In this document: piece by piece, positions 7,322-14,586 of the stretch
Layout of the letters: each line of letters begins with the position of its first letter
Position numbering within the stretch: position 1 is the first letter of the stretch
Source: Candidatus Omnitrophota bacterium
Lineage (GTDB): Bacteria > Omnitrophota > Gorgyraeia > 2-01-FULL-45-10
Assembly: GCA_003140915.1 (NCBI GenBank)
Contig: PLLI01000057.1
Span: 1 to 21,011 of the forward strand
Direction: 5' to 3'
Length of the DNA: 21,011 nt
Position numbers and translations under genes: made by a program
The notes under the pieces: generated by a model
Database searches by the model: none
The model's input: the letters and a program-made list of their open reading frames with translations, nothing else
Told to the model about the DNA's origin: nothing

Positions 7322-8451
7322 GACCTGGTAAATCCTTCCGTTTTTTCATATTCTCTCTTGTATTTTATTATGCCGTCCGCCACGGATTCGGCTATCTTGT
7401 CCAGAAACTCGGGATCCTTCAATTTCAGTTCTTCATATTTATTGCTCACGTAACCGGCTTCGACAAGGACAGCGGGGATATCTGTATGTTTCAACACGTA
7501 GAACCTCGCCGTCCGTATGCCCCGATTGCCCATTGTAAAGCTTTCATCGATCGAGCCGCAAATTGAGCCGGCGAGCTGGGCCGATTCAAGCCTGTTCTCC
7601 GTCAGTATCATGTCCCAGAGCGTTTTATCGAGGCGCCGCGAGGTTTCCGCAGATGCCGTGTCGCTTATTTTTAGCGTTGAATTCTCGAGGGCCTCGAGCA
7701 CGCGGGCATTGTCATCCGTCGCGGTCGAAAGGTAATAGCATTCAAAGCCCCTTAGAGATCTCGTGCGCGAAGCATTTATATGGATGCTTATGAAAAGATC
7801 CGCGCCGCTACGATTAGCGATCTCCGATCTCTTCGGAAGAGGTATAAAGATATCGCTATCCCGTGTCATTATTACCCTGATGCCTGCGCCTTCCAGGATA
7901 GTTTTGAGCTTCCCTGCCAGACGGAGCGTCAGATCCTTCTCTTTCGAATGGCTCCTCCTGCCGATAGCCCCCGGGTCGTTGCCGCCATGTCCCGGATCCA
8001 GTACTATCGTCTTTATCGTAAATCTCCTGGGCCCTGCCGCTTCAGCCGGAATTTTTGGCGGCGGAATATAGCCGATAATGGGTCCCATATTATTCTTCAC
8101 GAAAGCAAGCGGAGCAAATAACGCGCCGCCGCTTGAGACTATGGGCCTGTCAAGCTTTACCATCTCACCGTTAATAAGGGCCTTCTCGCCTCCGGTCCTG
8201 ACGACTATCCGGTTCGGGCCCTTCCGCATAGCGGCCGTTCCTGTAAAGCCGTCGTACTTATAGTCGAGCCCGTAAAAATCGCTGACCCGCGCAAGCGGAA
8301 GGTATTCAGACCCGTTGAATGCCTTGATCTCTTTCTGCAAAGACGTATCCAGCCTGAAATACGCTGCGTGAGTCGCGCAGCCCGCTAAAAACGCCGCAGC
8401 GCAACAGCATAAGATAATTTTGATATTATATTTTTTTATAGATAGTGGCAT
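7318..8451 (-). CDS. Lipoprotein N-acetylmuramoyl-L-alanine amidase (Amidase_3)
   Basis: This predicted periplasmic zinc amidase cleaves the bond between N-acetylmuramic acid and the stem peptide. Residues 1-25 form a lipoprotein signal (basic n-region, hydrophobic core, LAGC with C25). Residues about 48-122 resemble the copper amine oxidase N-terminal-like domain often attached to wall hydrolases (LPLARVSDFYGLDY ... FAPLAFVKNNMG). The catalytic domain starts near 147: LDPGHGGNDPG (H155), SKEKDLTL (E171), ISIHINA (H224) and VLVEAGYVSN (E331), all the expected zinc and catalytic positions. The ATG has no visible Shine-Dalgarno and lies about 30 bases past the tmRNA 3' end. It may be cotranscribed with smpB-ssrA or start from an unseen promoter. 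murI overlaps its stop. Confidence 0.93.
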   Translation of the reverse strand: MPLSIKKYNIKIILCCCAAAFLAGCATHAAYFRLDTSLQKEIKAFNGSEYLPLARVSDFYGLDYKYDGFTGTAAMRKGPNRIVVRTGGEKALINGEMVKLDRPIVSSGGALFAPLAFVKNNMGPIIGYIPPPKIPAEAAGPRRFTIKTIVLDPGHGGNDPGAIGRRSHSKEKDLTLRLAGKLKTILEGAGIRVIMTRDSDIFIPLPKRSEIANRSGADLFISIHINASRTRSLRGFECYYLSTATDDNARVLEALENSTLKISDTASAETSRRLDKTLWDMILTENRLESAQLAGSICGSIDESFTMGNRGIRTARFYVLKHTDIPAVLVEAGYVSNKYEELKLKDPEFLDKIAESVADGIIKYKREYEKTEGFTRS

Positions 8452-8481
8452 AATTTAAATGGCCACAGAGCCTGCGCCGAA

Positions 8482-8893
8482 TGGTGGAGGTGGCGGGAAT
8501 TGAACCCGCGTCCCCAAACATCAAAACAAAAGCCGCTACATGTTTATCCTAATCTTTAATTTCCCTTCTTGAGCTTCAATAGGAGGAATCCCGAGAAGGT
8601 ATCCTTTAAAAGTCTCGTCCGGACCACCAAAGGCTAAACAGCCCGAACCATCCTGCTGTAGTCGCCAATCCAATCCCCGCAGGAAAAGAACCGGTTGACG
8701 GGTTACCTTATAAAGGTAACGCGACCGGTAGAACTGGTCCCGGCACCACTTGCATGGTGCTTAGGAGTTCGTTCACCGTTGCTGGTATTTTGGTATCAGC
8801 ATTTGATTTTTTGCCAGGTGTTTTAAGAGGCCTCCTAGCAACCTCTACATGCTGCTTATGCTCTGCTTATCTGGGTCGAAACCTGTCACCCCC
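8482..8893 (-). ncRNA. ssrA: tmRNA (one-piece)
   Basis: tmRNA rescues stalled ribosomes with SmpB. The 5' end GGGGGUGACAGGUUUCGAC and the 3' end with T-arm GCGGGUUCAAUUCCCGC and CACCUCCACCA pair as a seven-base acceptor stem. This includes the G3-U wobble that alanyl-tRNA synthetase needs, and CCA is encoded. A pseudoknot PK1 can form: AGAGG with CCUCU, and GCUAGG with CCUGGC. The likely resume codon is GCU at 8800-8798, 12 bases past PK1. From there an open frame of 30 codons runs to UAA at 8710-8708, and that stop lies in the loop of a hairpin (GUUACC/GGUAAC), as in helix 5 of E. coli tmRNA. The tag starts ADTKIPATVNELL and ends PVALPL instead of the usual ALAA. smpB lies 30 bases upstream. 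Confidence 0.95.
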
Positions 8894-8923
8894 AAATCTT
8901 ACGAGCTCTGTGAAAGAACAAAA

Positions 8924-9376
8924 TTACGTTTTGCTTCTTAAGATCCTTTTTAGCTCCCGGTCGGATTCTCTTTTCTTGATGACCGCGCGTTTGTCGTATA
9001 GCTTTTTACCCTTCGCAAGCCCCAACTCTACCTTGACTATACCGCCCTTGAAATAAGCCTTGAGCGGGATGAGGGTCAATTTTTTCGTCGAGATCTCATT
9101 TGTGAGCCGCCTTATCTCTTTTTTATGAAGAAGCAGTTTTCGCGGCCTTAAAGGATCCGGATTGGCTATATTACCAAAGGCATAAGGCGCTATGTGCATA
9201 CCCTGAAGGAACACTTCAGGGCCTTCTATCCTCGCAAAACTGTTACTGAGGCTTGCCTTGCCGGTTCTCAATGACTTGACTTCCGTACCCGTGAGCGCTA
9301 TCCCGGCCTCGAAGCTCTCAAGTATGTTATATTCGAACCTTGCCTGCCTGTTGGTAGCGACTATTTTATCTGTCAT
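8924..9376 (-). CDS. smpB: SsrA-binding protein SmpB
   Basis: SmpB carries tmRNA into the empty A site of stalled ribosomes. Conserved blocks are ATNRQARFEYNI, ESFEAGIALTGTEVKSLR, GKASLSNSFARI, NPDPLRPRKLLLHKKEI and the basic tail GKKLYDKRAVIKKRESDRE. ATG 9376 is chosen, giving 150 aa. The alternative TTG at 9382 would place the AAGAG motif (9383-9387) directly against the start, while ATG 9376 sits six bases from it. ssrA follows 30 bases downstream on the same strand, the common arrangement. Possible promoter hexamers lie in 9389-9425, but several registers fit poorly and I do not choose one. Confidence 0.96.
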   Translation of the reverse strand: MTDKIVATNRQARFEYNILESFEAGIALTGTEVKSLRTGKASLSNSFARIEGPEVFLQGMHIAPYAFGNIANPDPLRPRKLLLHKKEIRRLTNEISTKKLTLIPLKAYFKGGIVKVELGLAKGKKLYDKRAVIKKRESDRELKRILRSKT

Positions 9377-9382
9377 TTGCAA

Positions 9383-9387
9383 CTCTT
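9383..9387 (-). promoter_or_regulatory. Shine-Dalgarno AAGAG deciding the smpB start
   Basis: On the coding strand AAGAG is followed by six bases (TTGCAA) and then ATG 9376. The spacing favours this ATG over the in-frame TTG at 9382. Confidence 0.6.
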
Positions 9388-9419
9388 AATATTAACATAA
9401 TATCGGCATGAAATCAACC

Positions 9420-9448
9420 TTGCCAGCCGAATCGTTTTGCGGTATACT
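9420..9448 (+). promoter_or_regulatory. Sigma70-type promoter of the tRNA-Leu gene
   Basis: TTGCCA (9420-9425) and TATACT (9443-9448) each match five of six consensus bases, with a 17-bp spacer. The predicted start, near 9455, leaves a 5' leader of about 30 bases before the mature tRNA at 9487. Confidence 0.75.
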
Positions 9449-9486
9449 AAATAATTCAAACTGCATGATTTCGGAGAAATTTTCTA

Positions 9487-9571
9487 GCGGAGATGGTGGA
9501 ATTGGCAGACACGCAGGTCTCAGAAGCCTGTGCCGCAAGGCATGGGGGTTCAACTCCCCCTCTCCGCACCA
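9487..9571 (+). tRNA. tRNA-Leu (anticodon CAG)
   Basis: This is an 85-base class II tRNA. The acceptor stem GCGGAGA pairs with TCTCCGC, followed by discriminator A and encoded CCA. The anticodon arm is CAGGT-CTCAGAA-GCCTG, giving anticodon CAG for CUG codons. The variable arm TGCCGCAAGGCA is long, as expected for leucine. The T-arm GGGGGTTCAACTCCCCC is intact. It has its own promoter and is followed about 30 bases later by a strong hairpin. Confidence 0.98.
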
Positions 9572-9603
9572 AATTTTGCCTCAGTATAACAATATCAAAA
9601 TTT

Positions 9604-9636
9604 CCAAAAGGGGGAAACTACGTTTCCCCCTTTTGG
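9604..9636. terminator. Perfect 14-bp hairpin after tRNA-Leu
   Basis: Arms CCAAAAGGGGGAAA (9604-9617) and TTTCCCCCTTTTGG (9623-9636) are perfectly complementary around the loop CTACG. The G5A3/T3C5 core is followed by TTTT on either strand, so it can act as a bidirectional intrinsic terminator for the tRNA-Leu transcript. The U tract is short, and the outer pairs may compete with it. Confidence 0.8.
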
Positions 9637-9728
9637 CGTTCGCTCATCGGTTCTTAGTATATAATGAATTCGCTCACTGTCACCCCCTTCCTTTAGAACC
9701 ACCAGTCCAGAACAGAAGTCAGCTTTAT

Positions 9729-9763
9729 CATAAGAGAAGGAAAAATATTTTCCTTCTCTTATG
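9729..9763. terminator. Perfect 16-bp hairpin before the YdjC gene end
   Basis: Arms CATAAGAGAAGGAAAA (9729-9744) and TTTTCCTTCTCTTATG (9748-9763) are perfectly complementary with a three-base loop. No U run follows on either side beyond the AT-rich flank. It lies 50 bases past the stop of the minus-strand YdjC gene and may end that operon or protect its 3' end. The rest of 9572-9813 holds no gene that I can support. Confidence 0.65.
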
Positions 9764-9813
9764 TATCTTATCCTTTTACATATGTGTCGCTTCGTGACCT
9801 GAAATCTGGAATA

Positions 9814-10668
9814 TTAGTTTTTCGGCAGGTTGGCGAGGTCACTAAAGGAGATGAGTTTAATGTGACTATCGTCGATCACTTTCCTGACGCGGCGGCTGGT
9901 TAGAGCAGCGAGGTCTGTTTCACAATGCCTGTGGAATACACACCTGTCCAGGACCTCTGCACTTATAAATCCGGGATGCGCAACAAGCTCCGTAGTCCCA
10001 TCCGGCAGGTCCTTCAACATCTTGATCAAGAGTTCTTCACGGATATTGCCTGAATCCAAAAATCCTAAAAAGTTATCGGTGTAACGAATCGGCGCTTTAT
10101 CAAGCGCCCTCTTTGTCTTTCCGTCAAAATACTCAAGAATAATTTTTTTGAATACTTTCTTTACATTGTACGGATAAAGAAATCTGTCATTATGCAGATA
10201 CCGTATCGACGGTATTTTATACTCTTTCGCCAATCTTATGAATATTTCCAGTATGCCGGCCAGCATGTGGATATGCTCATGGCTTGAGAGACTTGTTATG
10301 GTAATGCCCGTTGCCTTCAATCTTTCAAGCTGGTTTCTTAATTCGAGATATATTTCATCATTATTCACCTTCCCGAATAAAAATCTCGGAAGAAACCCGG
10401 GATAATTTTTATGGAAATCCCCATCCTGCGCAATAAGGGTCGGCACTTTACCGGCCTCGGTTACAGGAGAGGTCCCCGTGAGGGCAAGGTGGGCGCTTAT
10501 CTCTTTCGGCTTGAGCAACTTCAGCGAACTCATCGCGTCAAAGAACGCTTTCCCGCTCGGTATCACGTTCAGAGACGTAACTATCCCCTCCGCGTAACCC
10601 TTAAGGATACCGCGATTGATGCTCTCGGCCAGCCCCAGATCATCCGCGCTGACAATTAAATACTTCAT
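9814..10668 (-). CDS. YdjC/ChbG-family carbohydrate deacetylase (NaxD-like)
   Basis: Members of this family remove acetyl groups from N-acetylated sugars. Known examples are chitobiose deacetylase ChbG, hopanoid HpnK and Francisella NaxD, which deacetylates an undecaprenyl-linked amino sugar. The 284-aa protein has VSADDLGL (D10), ISAHLALTG (H60) and LSSHEHIHM (H130), the expected metal triad, plus ELVAHPGF near the C-terminus. The GT2 gene overlaps it by four bases (ATGA), and an ArnT-like gene overlaps that, so all three are probably translated as a unit. This context favours a lipid-linked sugar as substrate over chitobiose, which is inference. There is no signal peptide, so it would act on the cytoplasmic side. 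AGG about eight bases upstream of the ATG is a possible ribosome binding site. Confidence 0.88.
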   Translation of the reverse strand: MKYLIVSADDLGLAESINRGILKGYAEGIVTSLNVIPSGKAFFDAMSSLKLLKPKEISAHLALTGTSPVTEAGKVPTLIAQDGDFHKNYPGFLPRFLFGKVNNDEIYLELRNQLERLKATGITITSLSSHEHIHMLAGILEIFIRLAKEYKIPSIRYLHNDRFLYPYNVKKVFKKIILEYFDGKTKRALDKAPIRYTDNFLGFLDSGNIREELLIKMLKDLPDGTTELVAHPGFISAEVLDRCVFHRHCETDLAALTSRRVRKVIDDSHIKLISFSDLANLPKN

Positions 10669-11357
10669 TTTGAGAACCTGTAACGCAGCATGTCCCAGAA
10701 TGTCCGCAGCACAATGCTCATCCTCGATATCGTCGATTCGCCTCTTGTGCGCAGATCGAATATAAGGCCGTACTGTTTTATCGTAAAGCCTCTCCGCGCC
10801 GCTTCTGCGAAGATCTCGACATCTATGAATGGGCTGCGTGATCTCAGGTCGAGCCCTTCCAGGACCTTTCTCTTATATATCTTCAACCCGGAATTTATAT
10901 CCCGTATATGCAGTCCGAATAGGAGCCGCACAAGGAAATTATACCCCTTCGACATTATTATACGTTTCAGGCTCGCGTCTTTCAGGACGAGAGAGTAAGC
11001 AGTAATGATATCCGCACTCTCCAGTAATTCCAATGCCCTCTTTATATCCTCTTCCTTTGCAGGGAGGTCCGAATCCGTATAGACAACCACATCCTTCGAC
11101 GCGTTCTTCAAGCCTTCCTTTAATGCGCCGCCGAATTTTGTATTTACTTTAAGGCGGATGGCCCTTATGTGTTTGTCCTGCGAGGCCAGCCTGTCGACCA
11201 GCTCAGCGCTGCCGTCCGTCGAGGCATCGTCGACGATCACTATCTCATAATCGCCGCATATTTCCCTCGACAGAGCCGTTGTCCTTCGCAGGGTCTCTTC
11301 GATATTCTCGGACTCATTGAACATGGGAAATACAAAAGATATGTTATATTTTTTCAT
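10665..11357 (-). CDS. GT2 glycosyltransferase, polyprenyl-phosphate type
   Basis: This is a GT-A enzyme that probably loads a sugar onto a polyprenyl phosphate at the inner membrane face, like DPM1, ArnC or FlmF2. The 230-aa sequence has FVFPMFNESENI, IVDDASTDGS (D43/D44), a metal-binding TDSDLPA (D95/D97) and INSGLKIYKR. It lacks the two C-terminal membrane helices of ArnC, so it is soluble or peripheral, as in short DPM1-like enzymes. The ATGA overlap (11354-11357) with the ArnT-like gene and the overlap with the deacetylase gene place it in the middle of a three-gene unit. The donor sugar cannot be read from the sequence. Confidence 0.9.
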   Translation of the reverse strand: MKKYNISFVFPMFNESENIEETLRRTTALSREICGDYEIVIVDDASTDGSAELVDRLASQDKHIRAIRLKVNTKFGGALKEGLKNASKDVVVYTDSDLPAKEEDIKRALELLESADIITAYSLVLKDASLKRIIMSKGYNFLVRLLFGLHIRDINSGLKIYKRKVLEGLDLRSRSPFIDVEIFAEAARRGFTIKQYGLIFDLRTRGESTISRMSIVLRTFWDMLRYRFSK

Positions 11358-13027
11358 TTAGCGGCTTTCATCTCCACCAGATACGGGACTCCCTCCGGCA
11401 CGGAGTTGGTCACGATAGCCCTCTTACCTATGCTGTAGATAAGATAGGTCGGTTTTATATATTCGCTGTTAATGACAGGGTCATAGAGATTGCGTTGGTT
11501 CTTCTCTTTTATAACAGCCCACACACGGCCGGGTGAATTTAAAAAATTGAGCATCGCCTGATGCTTGTCCAGGTCTATTGCCGTCTTGTCCATATAAAAA
11601 GCCAGCCCGGGCAGATAATTACCCTGGGCACCCAGACCTTCGCCGGTTTTCATCATAGACGATAATATCCCGGCTATCTTTTTACTCGTCTCGTATTGCT
11701 CCACTTCGGGCAGGATGAGAGAATTTACCGGTAACAGGAATATTACCAAAGAATAGACCACAAAGAAGAAGGCGGCAACGTATCGTTTCTTGATGAATGC
11801 CGTCATGGCGATGCTGAAGCCGAATACGAGAAATAGGCTCGAGACGACGACCCCGGCTAATATTTCCGGCATATCGAAACTGACAAATAGCCAGGCACCG
11901 ATCGCGCCGGCTATCACGGCTGCTATCAAAAAATAGTAGGATATCTTCACTCCTGAGACGAGCTGCCGGACAGCGCCTGAAAGTCTGCCGCTCCCTGACA
12001 AAAAATCGTCCCACAATACACCGACAATGAGCGCGAGGGATAGAAAAGACGGGAATATGTATGTCGGCAGTTTAGTGCTCGACGCAGAAAAAAAGATGAA
12101 TATAACGAAGAACCATGCAAGTATAAATATATATTTACTTCTTTCGGCCGCATTTCCGGTCACGGACTTTTTGAAGATGTACCAGAAACCGAACGGCAGG
12201 AATACGCTCCATGGGAAAAACCCGCCGAAGACTATCGGGATATTATAGTAAAGCTGGGAGCCTGTCTTATGCTCCGATTGCATGAACCTGGTGATATTAT
12301 GGAATCCGAAGAACGCATCGATGAATTCTTTACCGTGCAGCCTGTAAGTCAAAATATACCACGGAGCCGCAACAAGGATGAATATCAAAAGGCACCAACC
12401 CAGCGGTATCTTCTTTAACCTGCCGGCATCTTTGGTAAACAGTAGAAATATGACAAATACGACCGCGGGTAAAACTATGGCTATAGGCCCTTTCGTGAGG
12501 ACTGCCAGGGCAAAAGCGGTTGATGCTAAAATATAAAAATACCCTCTCTCTTTCAAATAACCGTAAAAGAAGAATAGGACGCCGAGAAGCATGAATGTGG
12601 CCAATACCATATCCGTAATACATGCCCTTGAGATAATGACATATTCTACGTTTGTAGCCAATATGATCGCGGAGAGGAACCCGGCCCTCCTGCCGAAGAG
12701 AAGCTTCCCGAGAAGATAGATCGCTATTACGCCAAGTAAGCCGAACACGGCCGATGGTAGCCTGGCAGCCGTTTCATTCACACCGAATATTTTATACGAG
12801 GCCTCGACCAGCCAGTATATCATGATAGGTTTTTCGAACTGCGGATTTCCATAAAGGTAAGGGGTGGTCCAGTCCCCCTTATTGAGCATCTCTTTTGCCG
12901 TCTGGGCATAGAAAGTCTCATCCGGGTCGGTGAGAGCCATCCCGCCCAATTTGAAGAAGAAAAGATAGGCACAGAGCACCGCGAGCAGCGATATGGCTAG
13001 GAACGGTTTTTTGAGTATTTTATCCAT
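11354..13027 (-). CDS. ArnT-like lipid-sugar glycosyltransferase (GT39/GT83)
   Basis: ArnT-type enzymes move a sugar from undecaprenyl phosphate onto lipid A or another acceptor on the periplasmic side. The 557-aa length is like ArnT (about 550). The N-terminal helix is followed by LTDPDETFYAQTAKEML (D34/E37) and FEKPIMIYWL, the first periplasmic loop signature. ITDM and VLTKGP lie further on. About a dozen hydrophobic segments follow, and a soluble C-terminal part begins near 460. AGGAAACC precedes the ATG. TTGACA (13065-13060) overlaps the end of cbiO, but its -10 at 17 bp, TAACCT, is poor, so readthrough from the metal operon is as likely as a separate promoter. It is first of three genes: ArnT-like, GT2, deacetylase. 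Confidence 0.9.
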   Translation of the reverse strand: MDKILKKPFLAISLLAVLCAYLFFFKLGGMALTDPDETFYAQTAKEMLNKGDWTTPYLYGNPQFEKPIMIYWLVEASYKIFGVNETAARLPSAVFGLLGVIAIYLLGKLLFGRRAGFLSAIILATNVEYVIISRACITDMVLATFMLLGVLFFFYGYLKERGYFYILASTAFALAVLTKGPIAIVLPAVVFVIFLLFTKDAGRLKKIPLGWCLLIFILVAAPWYILTYRLHGKEFIDAFFGFHNITRFMQSEHKTGSQLYYNIPIVFGGFFPWSVFLPFGFWYIFKKSVTGNAAERSKYIFILAWFFVIFIFFSASSTKLPTYIFPSFLSLALIVGVLWDDFLSGSGRLSGAVRQLVSGVKISYYFLIAAVIAGAIGAWLFVSFDMPEILAGVVVSSLFLVFGFSIAMTAFIKKRYVAAFFFVVYSLVIFLLPVNSLILPEVEQYETSKKIAGILSSMMKTGEGLGAQGNYLPGLAFYMDKTAIDLDKHQAMLNFLNSPGRVWAVIKEKNQRNLYDPVINSEYIKPTYLIYSIGKRAIVTNSVPEGVPYLVEMKAAK

Positions 13028-13061
13028 GGTTTCCTAAGGTTACTATAAAACTAATGCCCTG

Positions 13062-13913
13062 TCAATGAGTAAGGTCGTGGGTGTGATCGTGGCTAGGATG
13101 CTCGTGAGGATGGACGTGGGCGATATCTTTGTGAGTGTGAGCATGGCTGTGGATTAGATTATGCGTTTCGAGAAAAGCGAGGTCCTTCAGGATCTCTTCC
13201 GCTCTCCCATCCCGGACGATACACTTATCTTCCCCCATCACCACTACCCTATCCGCGACTTCCGGAACGATGTGGATGTCCTGAGTAGTCGTAATAATGG
13301 TGCAACCCTTCTGAGCGAATTTAGATATCGCGTCTATCAGATGCCTTGATGTCCTGGGGTCCAGGCCTGATGTCGGCTCATCTAAAAGGATTATCTCCGG
13401 CTCCATAGCGAAAACAGAGGCGATCGCGACCCTCTTCTTTTCGCCTATGCTGAGCTGTTGAGGATGCCTCTCTAAGAGGTGGCCTATCTCCATAAGAGAT
13501 GCGTATTCTTTCAGCCTTCTGGCGATATCTTCTTCAGCCAGTTCAAGCTGCGTCAACCCGAAAATGAGCTCATCATCAACGCTTGAGTTGAACAATTGAA
13601 CGTCTGAATTCTGAAATACTATACCTACGCGGCTCCTGAAATTCTTTTGAAAGAGAGGGGCGTCGAAACTCTCCTCCCTGAGGTCCTCACCGAAAAATTT
13701 AACGCTCCCTGAATCCGGGAAGAAGAGGCCGGCCAATACCAATAGAAGCGTCGATTTGCCCGATCCGTTCGCGCCGATCAGCGCTATCTTTTCCCCTCGG
13801 CCCACTTTCAAGTTTACGCCCTTCAGGGCCTCGAAACGCCCCGCGTAAGAGTAGCGGATATCGCTAAGTTCGTAAACCGTATTATTTTCCACTCTTCCTC
13901 GTTTCGCAGCCAT
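13062..13913 (-). CDS. cbiO: Nickel/cobalt ECF transporter ATPase with His-rich tail
   Basis: This is the ATP-hydrolysing subunit of a CbiMNQO/NikMNQO-type importer. It has Walker A GANGSGKST (47-55), Q-loop VFQNSDVQLF, signature LSIGEKKR and Walker B IILLDEPTSGLD. The usual H-loop histidine is Gln here (ITTTQDIHIV where relatives have STHD). Residues 251-283 hold 13 histidines with Asp and Glu, a likely Ni/Co-binding tail that supports divalent metal as cargo. ATG 13913 overlaps cbiQ by 32 bases. A GTG at 13892 with AGGA a few bases upstream is an alternative start that drops seven residues without touching any motif. The ArnT-like gene begins 34 bases downstream. Confidence 0.93.
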   Translation of the reverse strand: MAAKRGRVENNTVYELSDIRYSYAGRFEALKGVNLKVGRGEKIALIGANGSGKSTLLLVLAGLFFPDSGSVKFFGEDLREESFDAPLFQKNFRSRVGIVFQNSDVQLFNSSVDDELIFGLTQLELAEEDIARRLKEYASLMEIGHLLERHPQQLSIGEKKRVAIASVFAMEPEIILLDEPTSGLDPRTSRHLIDAISKFAQKGCTIITTTQDIHIVPEVADRVVVMGEDKCIVRDGRAEEILKDLAFLETHNLIHSHAHTHKDIAHVHPHEHPSHDHTHDLTH

Positions 13914-14571
13914 ATCCCCGCGCTACCATTGCCATGTGGACATCCTCGCTCATCCTGAGCGACCTCTTGAATAAAAAAGCCATCCTCGATGAGATCCAGT
14001 GCCGGGCGCTTTTCGCATCGAAGTCTTTCAGGAGGCGGCTCTTCAGGCTCATATGCATCTCTTCGAATATCCGGATGAATAGAAAGATGTATCTATACAT
14101 CATATCGAGCACGCTTACAAAGATGGCCGGGATGCCGAACGACCGCAAAGATTTCAGCAGTTGGTTATGCCTTGTAGTTATCGTGACCAGGACAACGAAC
14201 GAAACGCAATCCGTCACTCTCAATACGAAAAGCGCGGCCGTCAACAGGTCATGGGTGAAGATGGCCGGGATCGCGATAAATAGCGTAAATATGGGAATGA
14301 AGAGCCATACTCTCTTCAAGAAATAGAGAATGCTGACCCTCGAGAGAACGGCAAGGATCACTCCGACGGCATAAAGCACGATAAGGGATCTCAGGCTTTG
14401 GGCAAATACCGTCACGATCAAAAGAATGACGAGCAAGGTGATCTTCAATCTCGGCCCTAGCGACTGCAATAACCCTTTTGACCGTGCGATCTCTTCCGAA
14501 AAAACGGCATCTTTAAAAAAATCGACCGCGTTTTCTATAGACCGTTCTACAAACCGGTTCTTACTGCTCAT
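13882..14571 (-). CDS. cbiQ: ECF transporter membrane coupling subunit CbiQ
   Basis: This EcfT-type integral membrane protein (229 aa) couples the ATPase to the metal-binding CbiM. It has an N-terminal cytoplasmic stretch, then hydrophobic segments from about residue 44 to 160. A charged cytoplasmic region follows with the two Ala-Arg-Gly-like coupling helices (LKSRLLKDFDAK and VHMAMVARGYGCE). AMVARGYG is the conserved EcfT motif that docks into the ATPase groove. It lies 15 bases after the PDGLE gene and overlaps cbiO. GGAGA about 11 bases from the ATG may be the ribosome binding site. Confidence 0.9.
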   Translation of the reverse strand: MSSKNRFVERSIENAVDFFKDAVFSEEIARSKGLLQSLGPRLKITLLVILLIVTVFAQSLRSLIVLYAVGVILAVLSRVSILYFLKRVWLFIPIFTLFIAIPAIFTHDLLTAALFVLRVTDCVSFVVLVTITTRHNQLLKSLRSFGIPAIFVSVLDMMYRYIFLFIRIFEEMHMSLKSRLLKDFDAKSARHWISSRMAFLFKRSLRMSEDVHMAMVARGYGCETRKSGK

Positions 14572-14586
14572 TTTGGAATATCTCCG

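Noticed and set aside
8482..8520. Separate tRNA gene suggested by T-arm and CCA
   Set aside because: The matching 5' acceptor strand lies about 370 bases away. It is the 3' end of tmRNA.
8896..8901. TAAGAT as the -10 of a separate ssrA promoter
   Set aside because: It lies only two bases from the mature 5' end and no reasonable -35 exists. Cotranscription with smpB and processing is simpler.
9377..9382. TTG 9382 as the smpB start
   Set aside because: It would leave no space after the AAGAG ribosome binding site, whereas ATG 9376 has six bases of spacing.
9660..9665. TATAAT as a promoter downstream of tRNA-Leu
   Set aside because: It has no TG extension, no -35 and no plus-strand gene after it. 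It probably reflects AT-rich intergenic sequence.
9408..9797. 129-aa plus-strand open frame
   Set aside because: It reads through the tRNA-Leu gene, its promoter and both hairpins, so it is not coding.
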